DNA of 64,000 nt from Enterococcus saccharolyticus subsp. saccharolyticus (GCF_029023825.1 NZ_CP118957.1:491501-555500); one strand, 5' to 3'; positions 44,934 through 54,563 are shown, numbered from the stretch's first letter. Made by a program: numbers and translations. Notes: generated by a model from the sequence alone, not told the origin.

Positions 44934-46913
44934 ATGAAAGCATATATGCAACGTATGGGGCGTTCGTTAATGTTACCAGTAGCTGTGTTACCAGCAGCCG
45001 CAATTTTAATGGGGATTGCTAACTGGGTCGGCAATGGAGATCCAAATGTCAATGTATTTACAATCTTTATGTTTAATGCGGGTGATGCAATTTTAAGTCA
45101 CTTAGCAGTTTTATTTGCAGTCGGTTTAGCTTTAGGGATGTCTAAAGATAAAGATGGTTCGGCAGCTTTAGCCGGTTTAGTTGCTTATTTAGTACCAGAA
45201 AAGCTATTATCACCAGCATCTATTCAAACGATTCAAGGGTTAGATGATGTGAGTGCAGTTGCAGCAGCATTTACTAAGACCCAAAATAACGTATTAATCG
45301 GAATTATCGCTGGTTTGGTTGCAGCAGCAATGTACAATCGTTTCAGCGATGTGAAATTACCAATGGCGTTATCTTTCTTTAGTGGTAAACGTCTTGTACC
45401 AATTATGTCAGCTGTTTCAATGGTTGTGGCTTCTGCCATTTTATATTTTGCTTGGCCAGTCATTTATAATGTATTAGTCACGTTTGGTACAGGTATTTCT
45501 AGCTTAGGCTTTGTAGGAGCTGGTTTATACGGCTTCTTTAACCGTTTGTTAATTCCAACTGGGTTACACCACGCATTAAACTCTGTATTCTGGTTTGACG
45601 TAGCTGGTATTAACGATATTGGGAACTTCTTAGGTGGTCAAAAAGCATTAGATTCTGGTTTAGCAGTAGTTGGTAAAACAGGCATGTACCAAGCTGGTTT
45701 CTTCCCAGTTATGATGTTTGGCTTACCAGCAGGTGCGTTTGCAATGTACCGTGCAGCTCGTCCAGAAAAGAAAAAAGTAACAGCATCATTAATGATGGCA
45801 GCTGGTTTTGCGGCATTCTTTACAGGCGTGACTGAACCATTAGAATTTTCATTTATGTTTGTTGCATGGCCGTTATATGTATTACATGCTGTATTTACTG
45901 GTTTATCTTTAGCAATCAGTGCATTCTTCCAATGGACAGCCGGTTTTGCTTTTAGTGCTGGTTTTGTGGATTATTTCTTAGCATTGAAAAATCCAGTAGC
46001 AAACCAACCATTAATGTTAGTTGTTCAAGGACTTGTCTTTGCAGCAATCTATTACTTTGGTTTTACATTTGCGATTAAGAAATTCAACTTGATGACACCT
46101 GGTCGTGAAGAAGGTATCGATGAAGTAACTGAAGATGTAGCCTCTTCATCAGAAGGGAAACATGCGGTGATGGCACAACGTATTTATGCTGGTTTAGGCG
46201 GTAGTGAAAACGTGACAGCGATTGATAACTGTACAACACGTTTACGTCTACAAGTGAAAGATACAGATACTGTGGATCAAGCGAAAATTAAAGCAACAGG
46301 TGTTCCAGGAATTAATGTGATTGATAAAAAGAATATTCAAGTAATTGTGGGAACAGAAGTACAATTTGTTGCTGATGAAATGTCTCGTATTCATACAGGG
46401 GCACCAAAAGCGACAGCAGTCGTTGAAGAAGTGAAAGAAGTGATTGTGACTGGTCCTCAAACACATGTTGTCTACGCTGTAGCAAATGGACAAGTTGTGC
46501 CAATTACCGATGTCTCAGATAAAGTATTTTCTCAAAAAATGATGGGTGATGGTTTTGCAGTGTTGCCAACAACTGGTGAAATTTTTACGCCTGTTGCAGG
46601 GACAATTTTAAATATCTTCCCAACAAAACATGCGATGGGTATCCAAACGACATCTGGTGTGGAAGTACTCCTACACATGGGGATTGATACAGTTAGCTTA
46701 AAAGGAGAACCTTTTGAATTATATGTGGAAGACGGTCAACAAGTTGCACGTGGACAATTAATCGCTAAAGTAGATTTAGAGATGATCCAAGCTGCAGGTC
46801 GTCATACAGATATGATTGTGGTCTTCACAAATCCAGATAACATTGCGTCTCTAACAATCGAAGCAGGAATCAATGAAGCAAATGCGATCATTGGATCGGT
46901 TGAAAGTAAATAA
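44934..46913 (+). CDS. nagE: PTS N-acetylglucosamine-type transporter EIICBA (NagE-like)
   Basis: A 659-residue three-domain permease. EIIC (about 1-380) has MGRSLMLPVAVLPAAAILMG, NRLLIPTGLHHALN and GVTEPLEFSFMF, which match NagE more closely than PtsG. EIIB (about 400-475) carries the phospho-Cys in IDNCTTRLRLQVKD. EIIA (about 510-650) has the phospho-His in EVLLHMGIDTVSLKG. It would import N-acetylglucosamine as the 6-phosphate, feeding nagB. Glucose as substrate remains possible. GGAGGAATAAAA precedes the ATG, inside the antiterminator stub. No promoter or RAT element is seen nearby, consistent with loss of the original regulator. Confidence 0.85.
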   Translation: MKAYMQRMGRSLMLPVAVLPAAAILMGIANWVGNGDPNVNVFTIFMFNAGDAILSHLAVLFAVGLALGMSKDKDGSAALAGLVAYLVPEKLLSPASIQTIQGLDDVSAVAAAFTKTQNNVLIGIIAGLVAAAMYNRFSDVKLPMALSFFSGKRLVPIMSAVSMVVASAILYFAWPVIYNVLVTFGTGISSLGFVGAGLYGFFNRLLIPTGLHHALNSVFWFDVAGINDIGNFLGGQKALDSGLAVVGKTGMYQAGFFPVMMFGLPAGAFAMYRAARPEKKKVTASLMMAAGFAAFFTGVTEPLEFSFMFVAWPLYVLHAVFTGLSLAISAFFQWTAGFAFSAGFVDYFLALKNPVANQPLMLVVQGLVFAAIYYFGFTFAIKKFNLMTPGREEGIDEVTEDVASSSEGKHAVMAQRIYAGLGGSENVTAIDNCTTRLRLQVKDTDTVDQAKIKATGVPGINVIDKKNIQVIVGTEVQFVADEMSRIHTGAPKATAVVEEVKEVIVTGPQTHVVYAVANGQVVPITDVSDKVFSQKMMGDGFAVLPTTGEIFTPVAGTILNIFPTKHAMGIQTTSGVEVLLHMGIDTVSLKGEPFELYVEDGQQVARGQLIAKVDLEMIQAAGRHTDMIVVFTNPDNIASLTIEAGINEANAIIGSVESK

Positions 46914-46918
46914 ATTGA

Positions 46919-46955
46919 AAAAATCATCGAGCTTGTTGCTCGGTGGTTTTTTTTA
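46919..46955 (+). terminator. Terminator after the NagE-like gene
   Basis: AAATCATCGAGC (46921-46932) pairs with GCTCGGTGGTTT (46938-46949, with G-T pairs), and a T tract follows. Confidence 0.85.
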
Positions 46956-46992
46956 GGGACGAGAAGTGGTAAAATAAAAAGGAGGTGGGCAA

Positions 46993-47223
46993 ATGATTCA
47001 TCCAGAAAAACAAGCGATAAAAAATCGAATCAAACGAATGGTTAAGTGGAGTCGCTATGTGATGGTAGGTATGTTTTTGGGACTAACTGGTTTGGCGATA
47101 ATCACAGGCAATTATTGGCTGATTTTCATCGGGATTGTAGGTGTCAGCCTAACGAGTGTGTATTTTCGTAAATTAACCCAAGCAGTCAAAGAAATAGCAG
47201 TCACTGATGATGATTGTAACTAA
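46993..47223 (+). CDS. Small membrane protein, unknown function
   Basis: A 76-residue protein with a basic N-terminus (about 1-20, many Lys/Arg), two predicted membrane segments (about 22-38 and 41-58) and a charged tail. AGGAGGTGGGC precedes the ATG. No family recognised. It sits between two terminators as a single-gene unit. Confidence 0.65.
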   Translation: MIHPEKQAIKNRIKRMVKWSRYVMVGMFLGLTGLAIITGNYWLIFIGIVGVSLTSVYFRKLTQAVKEIAVTDDDCN

Positions 47224-47271
47224 AAAGGCGACTATCAATGTCCACTGGAAAGATAGTCGCCTTTTAGTTTT
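47223..47271. terminator. Bidirectional terminator
   Basis: Perfect 14-bp stem AAAAGGCGACTATC / GATAGTCGCCTTTT between converging genes. Confidence 0.9.
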
Positions 47272-49059
47272 TTAATGGGATGTTAGTAATTCTTGATTAT
47301 AAAAATTACTTTTTTTGGCAAGTTCTAAATGAACTTTTTTAAAGCCATCACGTTCAATCAAGGTAGGGACAGTCGAAGTTAAATCCGTTCCTAGACCTAA
47401 ACGATGGTTGGGAATATCCATGCCGATACTAGCTAAAATAGTTGGAAAATAATCAAACGGGGCAAACGCACGTTTGGTTGTTTTGACCGATGTGGCACCA
47501 TTTAAAATTAAATTGAATGTGGAACGCTGATAATCTTTAGGAAACTGATCAAAATAGGCTTTATCCATACTTAGATGATCGCCAGTCAATACAATGGTTG
47601 TATCTTTGTAAAACGGTTGTTTCTGCATCCAGCGAACAAAATCAGTCACTTGTTTTTGGGAATGAGCAACCACATTTGCATATTGGTTTTCGTACTTAGT
47701 CGGTGTGTGTGGATCAACATACCCATCTGGAAAATGAGTATCCATCGTTTGCAGTGTTAAGGCAAACGGCTGATCAGACCCAGATAAGCGTGTCAATTCT
47801 TCTTTGGCAAATTGAAATAATTTTTGATCTTCAAATCCCCACCAAGTGTAATACTCTTCAGGAATCCGTTGCGTTTCTTTTGCCCTTTGATAGTCAAGAA
47901 TTTGTGTATTGCCGTGTGTTTGGTAATACGTAGACATACCACTAAAGTCTGCCGGAGAACCGACAATTAACAGTTGGTTATAGTCAGCTGTTGTTAAGAT
48001 ATCGCTCATTGTGGTGGCACCAGGCAGAAAATAATCTTTTTTTCCATAGGCATTGGCATCTGTTGCGATTTTGATGGGTAAACCTGCTGTCATGTTTACA
48101 ATCGAAGCCATGGTCCAACTAGAACCATATGTTTGGTAAGGACCACCAAAAGGCTTGTTTTCAGAAAAATGGATACCTTCTTGAGCCAAAGTTGTTAAAT
48201 CAGGCAAGAGGTTATGCTCTGAGTTTCCGCCCAAAGAGGCATCTAAATAAGAATTTTCCATTGATTCTAAATAGATATGCACCAAATTCCGTTTTTCTTT
48301 GGGAAAAGTGAGTGCAACAGAATCCGGTGCGACATAGTTGTCTTCAATATAAGATGATTTCGAAGTTAACGAATGGATGACTTCATCTAATCGTAAGGTT
48401 GAAATCGCATAAATACTTGAAATAAATAATAAAAATGCAGCAATTACGCCACCAATTTTACGAATACGACCATTTGGTAAAGGTGTGCGATATTTGTTTA
48501 CAACATGGACAGGTGCCCATAAAAACGTTAGAAATACGACAGCCCCTGTGACATATAACAAAATTTGTGTATCGACGACATCAATTAAAAGATCATGTGC
48601 TGCGCCACTGACAGGTGACGTAAAATTGAACATAAATTGTTCCGAAGCAATAGAACCAAAGAAATGATGGAACCAATCCGTACCAATCAATAAGAACCAT
48701 CCGATTAAAAACATCACGGAATCGGCTATTAACCACCGACGTTCGGATTTCGTACGTGGTTTTTTACATTCTTTTAAGTGTGCCGAATGATGAATTTGGT
48801 ATTTCATAAATAGGAAACCTAAAGCGATGACCATTGCAAACAAGACATATTTCACACTATAGGTCATGGTGTAGGTCGCATTTAGAAATAAATGGTCTTT
48901 TTGTAAGACAAAACGTAATAAAAAAAGTGAAAATAAATTAATAAATACAGTATTTTGTAAAAAAATGAATGTCTTATTTTTTCCGTGTAGCGTACTTGAA
49001 CAACGTAATTCTGCGAGTGTTGCAAAAGTTCCTACAAGCAGAAAATTGATGAACATCAT
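47272..49059 (-). CDS. LTA synthase-like / phosphoglycerol transferase (sulfatase fold)
   Basis: A 595-residue membrane enzyme: about five membrane segments in residues 1-225, then an extracellular alkaline-phosphatase/sulfatase-like domain (about 255-575) with VHIYLESMENSYLD (metal Glu), a GSSWTMASIVNMTAGLP segment where LtaS-type enzymes carry the catalytic Thr, and IVLTGDHLSMD. Such enzymes transfer glycerophosphate from phosphatidylglycerol to teichoic acids or glycolipids. It is shorter than canonical LtaS and could be a primase, an MdoB-like transferase or a phosphoethanolamine transferase. The start is ATG 49059 with AAAGGATC. Confidence 0.78.
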   Translation of the reverse strand: MMFINFLLVGTFATLAELRCSSTLHGKNKTFIFLQNTVFINLFSLFLLRFVLQKDHLFLNATYTMTYSVKYVLFAMVIALGFLFMKYQIHHSAHLKECKKPRTKSERRWLIADSVMFLIGWFLLIGTDWFHHFFGSIASEQFMFNFTSPVSGAAHDLLIDVVDTQILLYVTGAVVFLTFLWAPVHVVNKYRTPLPNGRIRKIGGVIAAFLLFISSIYAISTLRLDEVIHSLTSKSSYIEDNYVAPDSVALTFPKEKRNLVHIYLESMENSYLDASLGGNSEHNLLPDLTTLAQEGIHFSENKPFGGPYQTYGSSWTMASIVNMTAGLPIKIATDANAYGKKDYFLPGATTMSDILTTADYNQLLIVGSPADFSGMSTYYQTHGNTQILDYQRAKETQRIPEEYYTWWGFEDQKLFQFAKEELTRLSGSDQPFALTLQTMDTHFPDGYVDPHTPTKYENQYANVVAHSQKQVTDFVRWMQKQPFYKDTTIVLTGDHLSMDKAYFDQFPKDYQRSTFNLILNGATSVKTTKRAFAPFDYFPTILASIGMDIPNHRLGLGTDLTSTVPTLIERDGFKKVHLELAKKSNFYNQELLTSH

Positions 49060-49272
49060 GGTGGTGTAGATCCTTTCTAAAATGAATTGCGTGCATGATT
49101 TTTTATCAAACTGACCCCGATTATATCAAGTTTTTACTTTTTGTACAGTCTTTCTTTGAAAAATGAGAAAAAAGTAAGAACTTTCAAGAAAAAGAGAACG
49201 CACCGTTTATTGATAGCGGTTTCTATGTGTGGTATATTGGAATGAAATGAGTAATGAAAGTGAGGAATCGAT

Positions 49273-50046
49273 GTGAAAAAATTATTGTTTCGTGCTGATG
49301 ATTTAGGTTATTCAGAAGGAGTCAACTATGGCATCGAGAAATCGGTTAAAGCGGGATTGATTCGTAGTGTCGGCGTGATGATGAACATGCCTGCGACAGA
49401 GCATGGGATTGCGCTATTGCAAGAATCTGATATCGCATTTGGCCAACATACGAATATTTGTATCGGTCGTCCGTTGTCTGATCCTAAAACAATCCCTTCT
49501 TTAGTGGATGAATCTGGTCAGTTCAAATCGTCGAAAGTTTACCGTCAAGCACAGGAAGACTTTGTTGTTTTTGATGAAGCGTTAATTGAGATTAATGCGC
49601 AATATCAACAATTTTTGTCTTACTTTCAGCGAAAACCAGATTATTTTGAAGGACATGCGATTGCAAGTGCAACTTTTTTTAAAGCATTAGAACATTTTGC
49701 TGCTACACATGGATTAACGTATTCAGGATTACCAGCGGGTGCAGAACCCAATGCATTAAAGGCAGACGCATTTATTTTTGTTAATCAAACGAAAGTATAT
49801 TTGACAATGGAGAGTATGAATCCGGCGTACAATCCATATGCGACTTTTTCGCAATTGGTGGAAAATCTACATGATGATGGTGTCCATATGATGATTTTTC
49901 ATCCGGGGTATTTAGATGCCTTTTTGTTAGAAAATTCGTCATTAGTAGTTCCTCGCACACAAGAAGTCGTGTTTTTGACTGATCCTAAGATTGCGACATA
50001 TTTAAAAGAAGAAAAGATTGAATGTATCGACTACCGTGCATTTTAA
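49273..50046 (+). CDS. chbG: Carbohydrate deacetylase, YdjC/ChbG family
   Basis: A 257-residue cytoplasmic deacetylase. The conserved metal motif RADDLGYSEGVN is at residues 7-18, with the later HTN and HPGYLD motifs. In E. coli ChbG removes an acetyl group from chitobiose-6-phosphate or its relatives. The GTG start at 49273 follows GTGAGGAATC. The gene stands alone with its own terminator. The link to chitooligosaccharides fits the nearby amino-sugar genes but is not proven. Confidence 0.8.
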   Translation: MKKLLFRADDLGYSEGVNYGIEKSVKAGLIRSVGVMMNMPATEHGIALLQESDIAFGQHTNICIGRPLSDPKTIPSLVDESGQFKSSKVYRQAQEDFVVFDEALIEINAQYQQFLSYFQRKPDYFEGHAIASATFFKALEHFAATHGLTYSGLPAGAEPNALKADAFIFVNQTKVYLTMESMNPAYNPYATFSQLVENLHDDGVHMMIFHPGYLDAFLLENSSLVVPRTQEVVFLTDPKIATYLKEEKIECIDYRAF

Positions 50047-50048
50047 CG

Positions 50049-50080
50049 TAAAACAACCTGTTTAACGGGTTGTTTTTTTG
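50049..50080 (+). terminator. Terminator after chbG-like gene
   Basis: Short stem AAACAACC / GGTTGTTT with a T7 tract. Confidence 0.75.
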
Positions 50081-50135
50081 CACAAAAAATGGGTTAATTA
50101 AGGAAGTAGAATTTGTTTGTATAAAGGAGAACAGC

Positions 50136-50612
50136 ATGGAAATAATAATTGCTCCCTTTGTTCCAGAAGATAGTGAGGGACTATGGTTACTGGAACAAAT
50201 TTGGGATGAAACCAATACCCCAGTTCCTCTTAACACAGAGGACTACGAAACGTTTAAGAAAAAATTAGGTGACCAAGAGCTCCTAGTTGCACACAGCGGA
50301 CAAGAAGTGGTAGGATCATTGTCGTATCACGTAATTGATACAATTCCTTCTCGTAATAAACAATGGATTTTTGGGATTGCCGTCAGTCCACAAGCACAAG
50401 GACAAGGTGTCGGTCGTCTGTTGATTGAAGAAGTCATTCGTTTGGCTAGACAAGTAGGTATTGCGAAGCTATCCTTACGTGTCATGGCGACGAATCCTGG
50501 AGCGATTGCTTTTTATCAAAAGATGGGCTTTGAACAAGAGGCACATTACAAAAAAGAATTTTGGATAAATGGCATGTGGGTGGATGATTTTCAGTTTGCG
50601 TATTACCTCTAA
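50136..50612 (+). CDS. GNAT-family N-acetyltransferase
   Basis: A 158-residue acetyltransferase with the acetyl-CoA binding motif VSPQAQGQGVGRLLIEE (about 87-103) and the C-terminal NPGAIAFYQKMGFEQEAHYK. The substrate is unknown; the family acetylates amines of small molecules, antibiotics or proteins. ATG 50136 with AAAGGAGAAC is the start; the frame back to 50070 runs into the previous terminator. Confidence 0.82.
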   Translation: MEIIIAPFVPEDSEGLWLLEQIWDETNTPVPLNTEDYETFKKKLGDQELLVAHSGQEVVGSLSYHVIDTIPSRNKQWIFGIAVSPQAQGQGVGRLLIEEVIRLARQVGIAKLSLRVMATNPGAIAFYQKMGFEQEAHYKKEFWINGMWVDDFQFAYYL

Positions 50613-50698
50613 AAGATTCATCAGAAAATATCCAAAATATTCACACTATTATCTGGAAATCTGTTACTATAAGAGAAATAGAAAAGGAGAGAAAGAAT

Positions 50699-51727
50699 TT
50701 GAGTTTTAAAGCATTAAGCCAACATATTAATTTAGATACAGTGAAATCAATTTCAAAATTAACTGAAGAAGAAGCTGCCAAAAAAGCAGCACGCGATGAA
50801 GAATTAAAAGCAGTCATGGAAGGGAAAGACGATCGCTTTTTATTAGTGATTGGTCCTTGTTCTGCAGATAATGAAGCAGCCGTTTTAGAATATGCCAAAA
50901 GATTAGCAAAACTACAAGAAGAAGTAAAAGATAAAATTTTCATTGTCCAACGTGTATACACAAACAAACCGCGTACCAATGGCGATGGTTATAAAGGTTT
51001 ATTACACCAACAAGATCCTTCTGGTGAAATCAACTTAGTTCGCGGCATGGTTGCGGTACGTAAAATGCACAAACGTGTGTTAACAGAAACTGGATTAACT
51101 ACGGCTGATGAAATGTTGTACCCTGAAAACTTAGAATTCATTGAAGATTTAGTCAGTTACCATGCAGTGGGTGCTCGTTCTGTAGAAGATCAACAACACC
51201 GCTTTGTAGCAAGTGGTATTGATCACCCGACAGGATTGAAAAATCCAACAAGTGGAAATATCAATGTATTATTCAATGCGTTATATGCAAGCCAACAAAA
51301 ACAAGAATTAATGTACAATGGTATGGAAGTCGAAACTAGTTCAAATCCCTTAGCACATGTGATTTTGCGTGGAGCATTAAAGGAAAACGGCAGTGTCGTA
51401 CCAAATTACCATTACGAAGACTTATTAAAAGTCATTGAAGCTTACAAAAAAGGCAATTACAAAAATCCATTTATCATGGTTGATACGAACCACGATAATT
51501 CTGGTAAAAAATACAATGAACAAATTCGTATTGTGCAAGAAGTATTAACCAATCGTCAATGGAACGAAGAAATCAAGCAATATGTTCGTGGATTTATGAT
51601 TGAAAGTTACTTAGAAGACGGACGTCAAGAACCTGGGGGCGGTGTTTTTGGACAATCGATTACAGACCCTTGTCTAGGATGGGAAAAAACTGAAGAGCTT
51701 GTCCGCTACATTGCCGCAAACGTTTAA
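50699..51727 (+). CDS. aroF: 3-deoxy-7-phosphoheptulonate (DAHP) synthase, AroF/AroG type
   Basis: A 342-residue class I DAHP synthase that condenses phosphoenolpyruvate and erythrose-4-phosphate, the first shikimate step. Motifs: LLVIGPCSADNEAA (about 50-63), YTNKPRTNGDGYKGL, ARSVEDQQHR and DTNHDNSGKKY. TTG 50699 starts it, 7 nt after AAAGGAGAG. There is no fused chorismate mutase or ACT domain. It is a single-gene unit. Confidence 0.92.
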   Translation: MSFKALSQHINLDTVKSISKLTEEEAAKKAARDEELKAVMEGKDDRFLLVIGPCSADNEAAVLEYAKRLAKLQEEVKDKIFIVQRVYTNKPRTNGDGYKGLLHQQDPSGEINLVRGMVAVRKMHKRVLTETGLTTADEMLYPENLEFIEDLVSYHAVGARSVEDQQHRFVASGIDHPTGLKNPTSGNINVLFNALYASQQKQELMYNGMEVETSSNPLAHVILRGALKENGSVVPNYHYEDLLKVIEAYKKGNYKNPFIMVDTNHDNSGKKYNEQIRIVQEVLTNRQWNEEIKQYVRGFMIESYLEDGRQEPGGGVFGQSITDPCLGWEKTEELVRYIAANV

Positions 51728-51730
51728 TCC

Positions 51731-51765
51731 AAAACAACCAGTCAATTTTGACTGGTTGTTTTTTT
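51731..51765 (+). terminator. Terminator after aroF
   Basis: Perfect stem AACAACCAGTCAA / TTGACTGGTTGTT with a T7 tract. Confidence 0.92.
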
Positions 51766-51797
51766 GTACAATCTATTAATGTTCGTGTTTTATACAA

Positions 51798-51827
51798 AAA
51801 CATGTTTTAAAATGACTAAACATGTTT
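51798..51827. promoter_or_regulatory. Two tandem palindromes, operator-like
   Basis: AAACATGTTT occurs at 51798-51807 and again at 51818-51827, exactly 20 bp apart. A TATAAT (near 51870) follows on the plus strand. No gene starts downstream on that strand for 750 bp. Confidence 0.5.
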
Positions 51828-51897
51828 AATAATCCTTGTAAATACATATAAAGGTGGGAAAACACCGTATAATAAAGTCAAAGGTGTGACGCATCGT

Positions 51898-52596
51898 CTA
51901 ATTGAAAATGGATTTGAGTGCTTCGCTTAAGAGTAATTCAAATTGATTCAATGCTGTGCCAAAAAATAAACTAGGAGCGAATTCTTGAAAGGAACGAGGC
52001 GAATAAGTATTACTGCTAATCGTTAACCGAGCCAATGAACCGACAGAAGAATAACGTTCCCCGACAAAAGCAATGACTTCTAAACGATGTTCGGCAGCCG
52101 TACGGGTTAATTCTAATAAGCGACGGGTTTCACCAGAATTAGAAATAACGATAATTAACATGTCATCTTCGACCGATTCTCGCAAAAATTCTAAGTGACC
52201 GTTCGCTGTTGCACGAAAACCATATAAATTTAAAGACTCCGCAAAATAATTGGCTAAATTTTGGGAGAAACCAAAACCTAAAATCATAATTCGTTTGTCT
52301 TTATATTTTGTTAACAAGTGGGTAAATTGTTGCAATTCGTGTTTTGAAACAACTTGGTAAGTAGGTGGTGTGGGTGGTGTTAGTTCATTTTGGAAGAAAA
52401 AAACTAATTCACTATAACCAGAAAAACCGATTTTTTTCGACATATTGACAATTGTGGCAGTTGAGACAAAAGATTGTTTGGCAACTTCGCGAATACCCAT
52501 TTGTTTTAACGCGTGTTTATTTTCTTGCATGTAACGCAGGACTTGCGCTTCTGCATTGTTCAATTGATATTTCTCAATTAGCATTTCAATATTCAT
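51898..52596 (-). CDS. RpiR-family transcriptional regulator
   Basis: A 232-residue regulator with an N-terminal helix-turn-helix (about 15-75, GIREVAKQSFVSTATIVNMSKKIG) and a C-terminal SIS domain (about 95-225, VISNSGETRRLLELTRTA) that binds phosphosugars. It is divergent from the 52638 gene with only 41 bp between starts, so it probably controls the RarA-C / PTS EIIC unit in response to a sugar phosphate. AAGGTGATTG precedes the ATG. Confidence 0.85.
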   Translation of the reverse strand: MNIEMLIEKYQLNNAEAQVLRYMQENKHALKQMGIREVAKQSFVSTATIVNMSKKIGFSGYSELVFFFQNELTPPTPPTYQVVSKHELQQFTHLLTKYKDKRIMILGFGFSQNLANYFAESLNLYGFRATANGHLEFLRESVEDDMLIIVISNSGETRRLLELTRTAAEHRLEVIAFVGERYSSVGSLARLTISSNTYSPRSFQEFAPSLFFGTALNQFELLLSEALKSIFN

Positions 52597-52637
52597 TTCA
52601 CAATCACCTTTATATTATTTGATAGGAGCATTATATC

Positions 52638-53255
52638 ATGGGAAAAGAAAAAATTATTCAAGATCCTTGGGCAAGAACGACAACGAGAAATGGGTTAGCA
52701 GGTGATGAAGTCATTTCTGCGTTACAAAAATCCATTCGTCGAGGTTACGAAAAAGCTGCCTGTGAGTTTGCGTACGAAATGTACATCACTTCTCCACAAT
52801 ATGAAGAAAAGCTCTGGCGTCGCTTGCTAGCCATTTCAGTTGAAGATATTGGCATGGGCAATCCACAAGCTGCGATTATGGTTAATAATTTTAACCAAAT
52901 GCGGAAAGAATTTCAATACAATGAGTCTGATCGTTTGATGTTTATTATTCATGCCATCCGTTATTTATGTGCTTCAGAAAAAGATCGCTCGTCTGATTTA
53001 TTGAAAAACATTGTGATTAAAAGTTTTGCGATGGGGTATGTTCCTGAAATTCCAGATTATGCCTTAGATAAACATACCACTCGTGGCTTAGCAATGGGGC
53101 GTGATTCGCATCATTTCTTACATGAAGCAAGTAAAGTAATTCCTCAAGCAAAAGTAGAGAATGACTATAAAGAGCAATACGATGATATTTTGAAAACATA
53201 TGATCCAGAAAATCAAGTGGACAATGCCTTTCAATTTAATTCGTGGCAAGTGTAA
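52638..53255 (+). CDS. Free-standing RarA/MgsA C-terminal-domain protein
   Basis: A 205-residue cytoplasmic protein resembling only the C-terminal tetramerisation/helicase-associated region of the RarA (MgsA) AAA+ ATPase: DEVISALQKSIRRGYEKAAC, then RRLLAISVEDIGMGNPQA (about 62-79). There is no Walker A or B. A truncated gene is unlikely because the start has a good TAGGAGC site and the protein is well formed. It is followed after 15 bp by a PTS EIIC gene, an odd partnership that suggests a role other than replication restart. Confidence 0.75.
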   Translation: MGKEKIIQDPWARTTTRNGLAGDEVISALQKSIRRGYEKAACEFAYEMYITSPQYEEKLWRRLLAISVEDIGMGNPQAAIMVNNFNQMRKEFQYNESDRLMFIIHAIRYLCASEKDRSSDLLKNIVIKSFAMGYVPEIPDYALDKHTTRGLAMGRDSHHFLHEASKVIPQAKVENDYKEQYDDILKTYDPENQVDNAFQFNSWQV

Positions 53256-53270
53256 GTAGGAGGAGAAAAA

Positions 53271-54563
53271 ATGGAAAATGGTTCTATGGTGGATAAATTA
53301 AATGGTGTATTAAGTCCGTTAGCAGCAAAACTAGGCAATCAACGACATTTACGCGCAATTTCTACAGGAATGATGTTTAGTTTGCCATTTATCGTCATTG
53401 GTTCTTTCTTTTTAATTTTTGCCAATCCGTCAATTAATATGGAGCAATACAATCCGGAAACCGCCAATGTGTTTATGCGTTTTTTAGCTACATGGAAAGA
53501 ATTTGCTGTTGCAAACTATGATCTGATTACAGCGCCTTATAATTTAACGATGGGGATTATTGGTTTAATCAGTGCGTTTGGTATTGCGTATTCATTAGCG
53601 AATGAATACAAAATGAATGCGGCGATGACAGGGATGATTGCGACAGTGGTGTACGCGATGATTTGTACACCGGTAGTTGAAGGGAAAATCGACTTAAATT
53701 ATTTAGGGACGAATGGATTGTTTGTAGCGATTATTGTGGGCTTATTAGTTGTGGAAATTTGTCGTTGGTTTGACATAAAAGAGATTAAAATTTCATTGCC
53801 CGACAGTGTCCCGCCGATGGTCGCCGTTTTTATTAATACCTTGATTCCTTTGTTAGTGAATATTGTATTATTCTATGGGATTAATATTCTTTTCGTTGTG
53901 ACGACCGATCAAATTTTTCCAGAAGCAGTCATGCAAGTCTTGACCCCAGCAACAAATATTGCCGGTAGCTTAGGTGGCTTTTTATTGATCGTAACATTGG
54001 GTAATATTTTATGGTTGTTTGGTATTAATGGATCATCGATTATTTTTCCAATTGTGTTTACTTTAGGTATTACGCAAACAGGTTACAATGCAGAACAAAT
54101 GGCATCAGGTGAAGCAATGACCCATTTGATGAATTTACAAATGTTTCGTATTTCTGTTATGGGTGGTGCGGGTGCAACGTTAGGTTTAATCTTGTTGATG
54201 ATGCGTAGTAAAGTGCGGGAATTTCGTACCATTGGGAAATTATCCTTAATCCCAGGTATTTGTTCGATCAATGAACCAGTTATTTTTGGGTTACCAATTG
54301 TGTTGAACCCTATTTTAGCAATTCCATTTTTAGCGGCACCTGTTGTCAATTTATTATTGACTTATTTTGCACAAAAAATTCATTTAATCGGTGTCGGCTT
54401 TATTATTGATCCATCCTTTACACCATTCTTTGCGCAAGCGTACCTATCAAGTATGGATTGGCGTAATGTTGTCTTTACGTTGGTGTTAGTTTTTGTCAGT
54501 GCAGCGATTTATTATCCATTCTTCAAAGTGATGGAAAAAAATCGTTTAGCAGCAGAAAAATAA
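53271..54563 (+). CDS. PTS EIIC permease, cellobiose/lactose (CelB) family
   Basis: A 430-residue membrane protein with about ten membrane segments. The N-terminus (LSPLAAKLGNQRHLRAISTG) and the loop NEPVIFGLPIVLNPILAIPF are typical of CelB/LacE-type EIIC. Substrates of the family include cellobiose, chitobiose and other beta-glucosides. No EIIA, EIIB or phospho-glycosidase is present nearby, so it must use components encoded elsewhere. AGGAGGAG precedes the ATG. Probable control by the divergent RpiR protein. Confidence 0.87.
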   Translation: MENGSMVDKLNGVLSPLAAKLGNQRHLRAISTGMMFSLPFIVIGSFFLIFANPSINMEQYNPETANVFMRFLATWKEFAVANYDLITAPYNLTMGIIGLISAFGIAYSLANEYKMNAAMTGMIATVVYAMICTPVVEGKIDLNYLGTNGLFVAIIVGLLVVEICRWFDIKEIKISLPDSVPPMVAVFINTLIPLLVNIVLFYGINILFVVTTDQIFPEAVMQVLTPATNIAGSLGGFLLIVTLGNILWLFGINGSSIIFPIVFTLGITQTGYNAEQMASGEAMTHLMNLQMFRISVMGGAGATLGLILLMMRSKVREFRTIGKLSLIPGICSINEPVIFGLPIVLNPILAIPFLAAPVVNLLLTYFAQKIHLIGVGFIIDPSFTPFFAQAYLSSMDWRNVVFTLVLVFVSAAIYYPFFKVMEKNRLAAEK

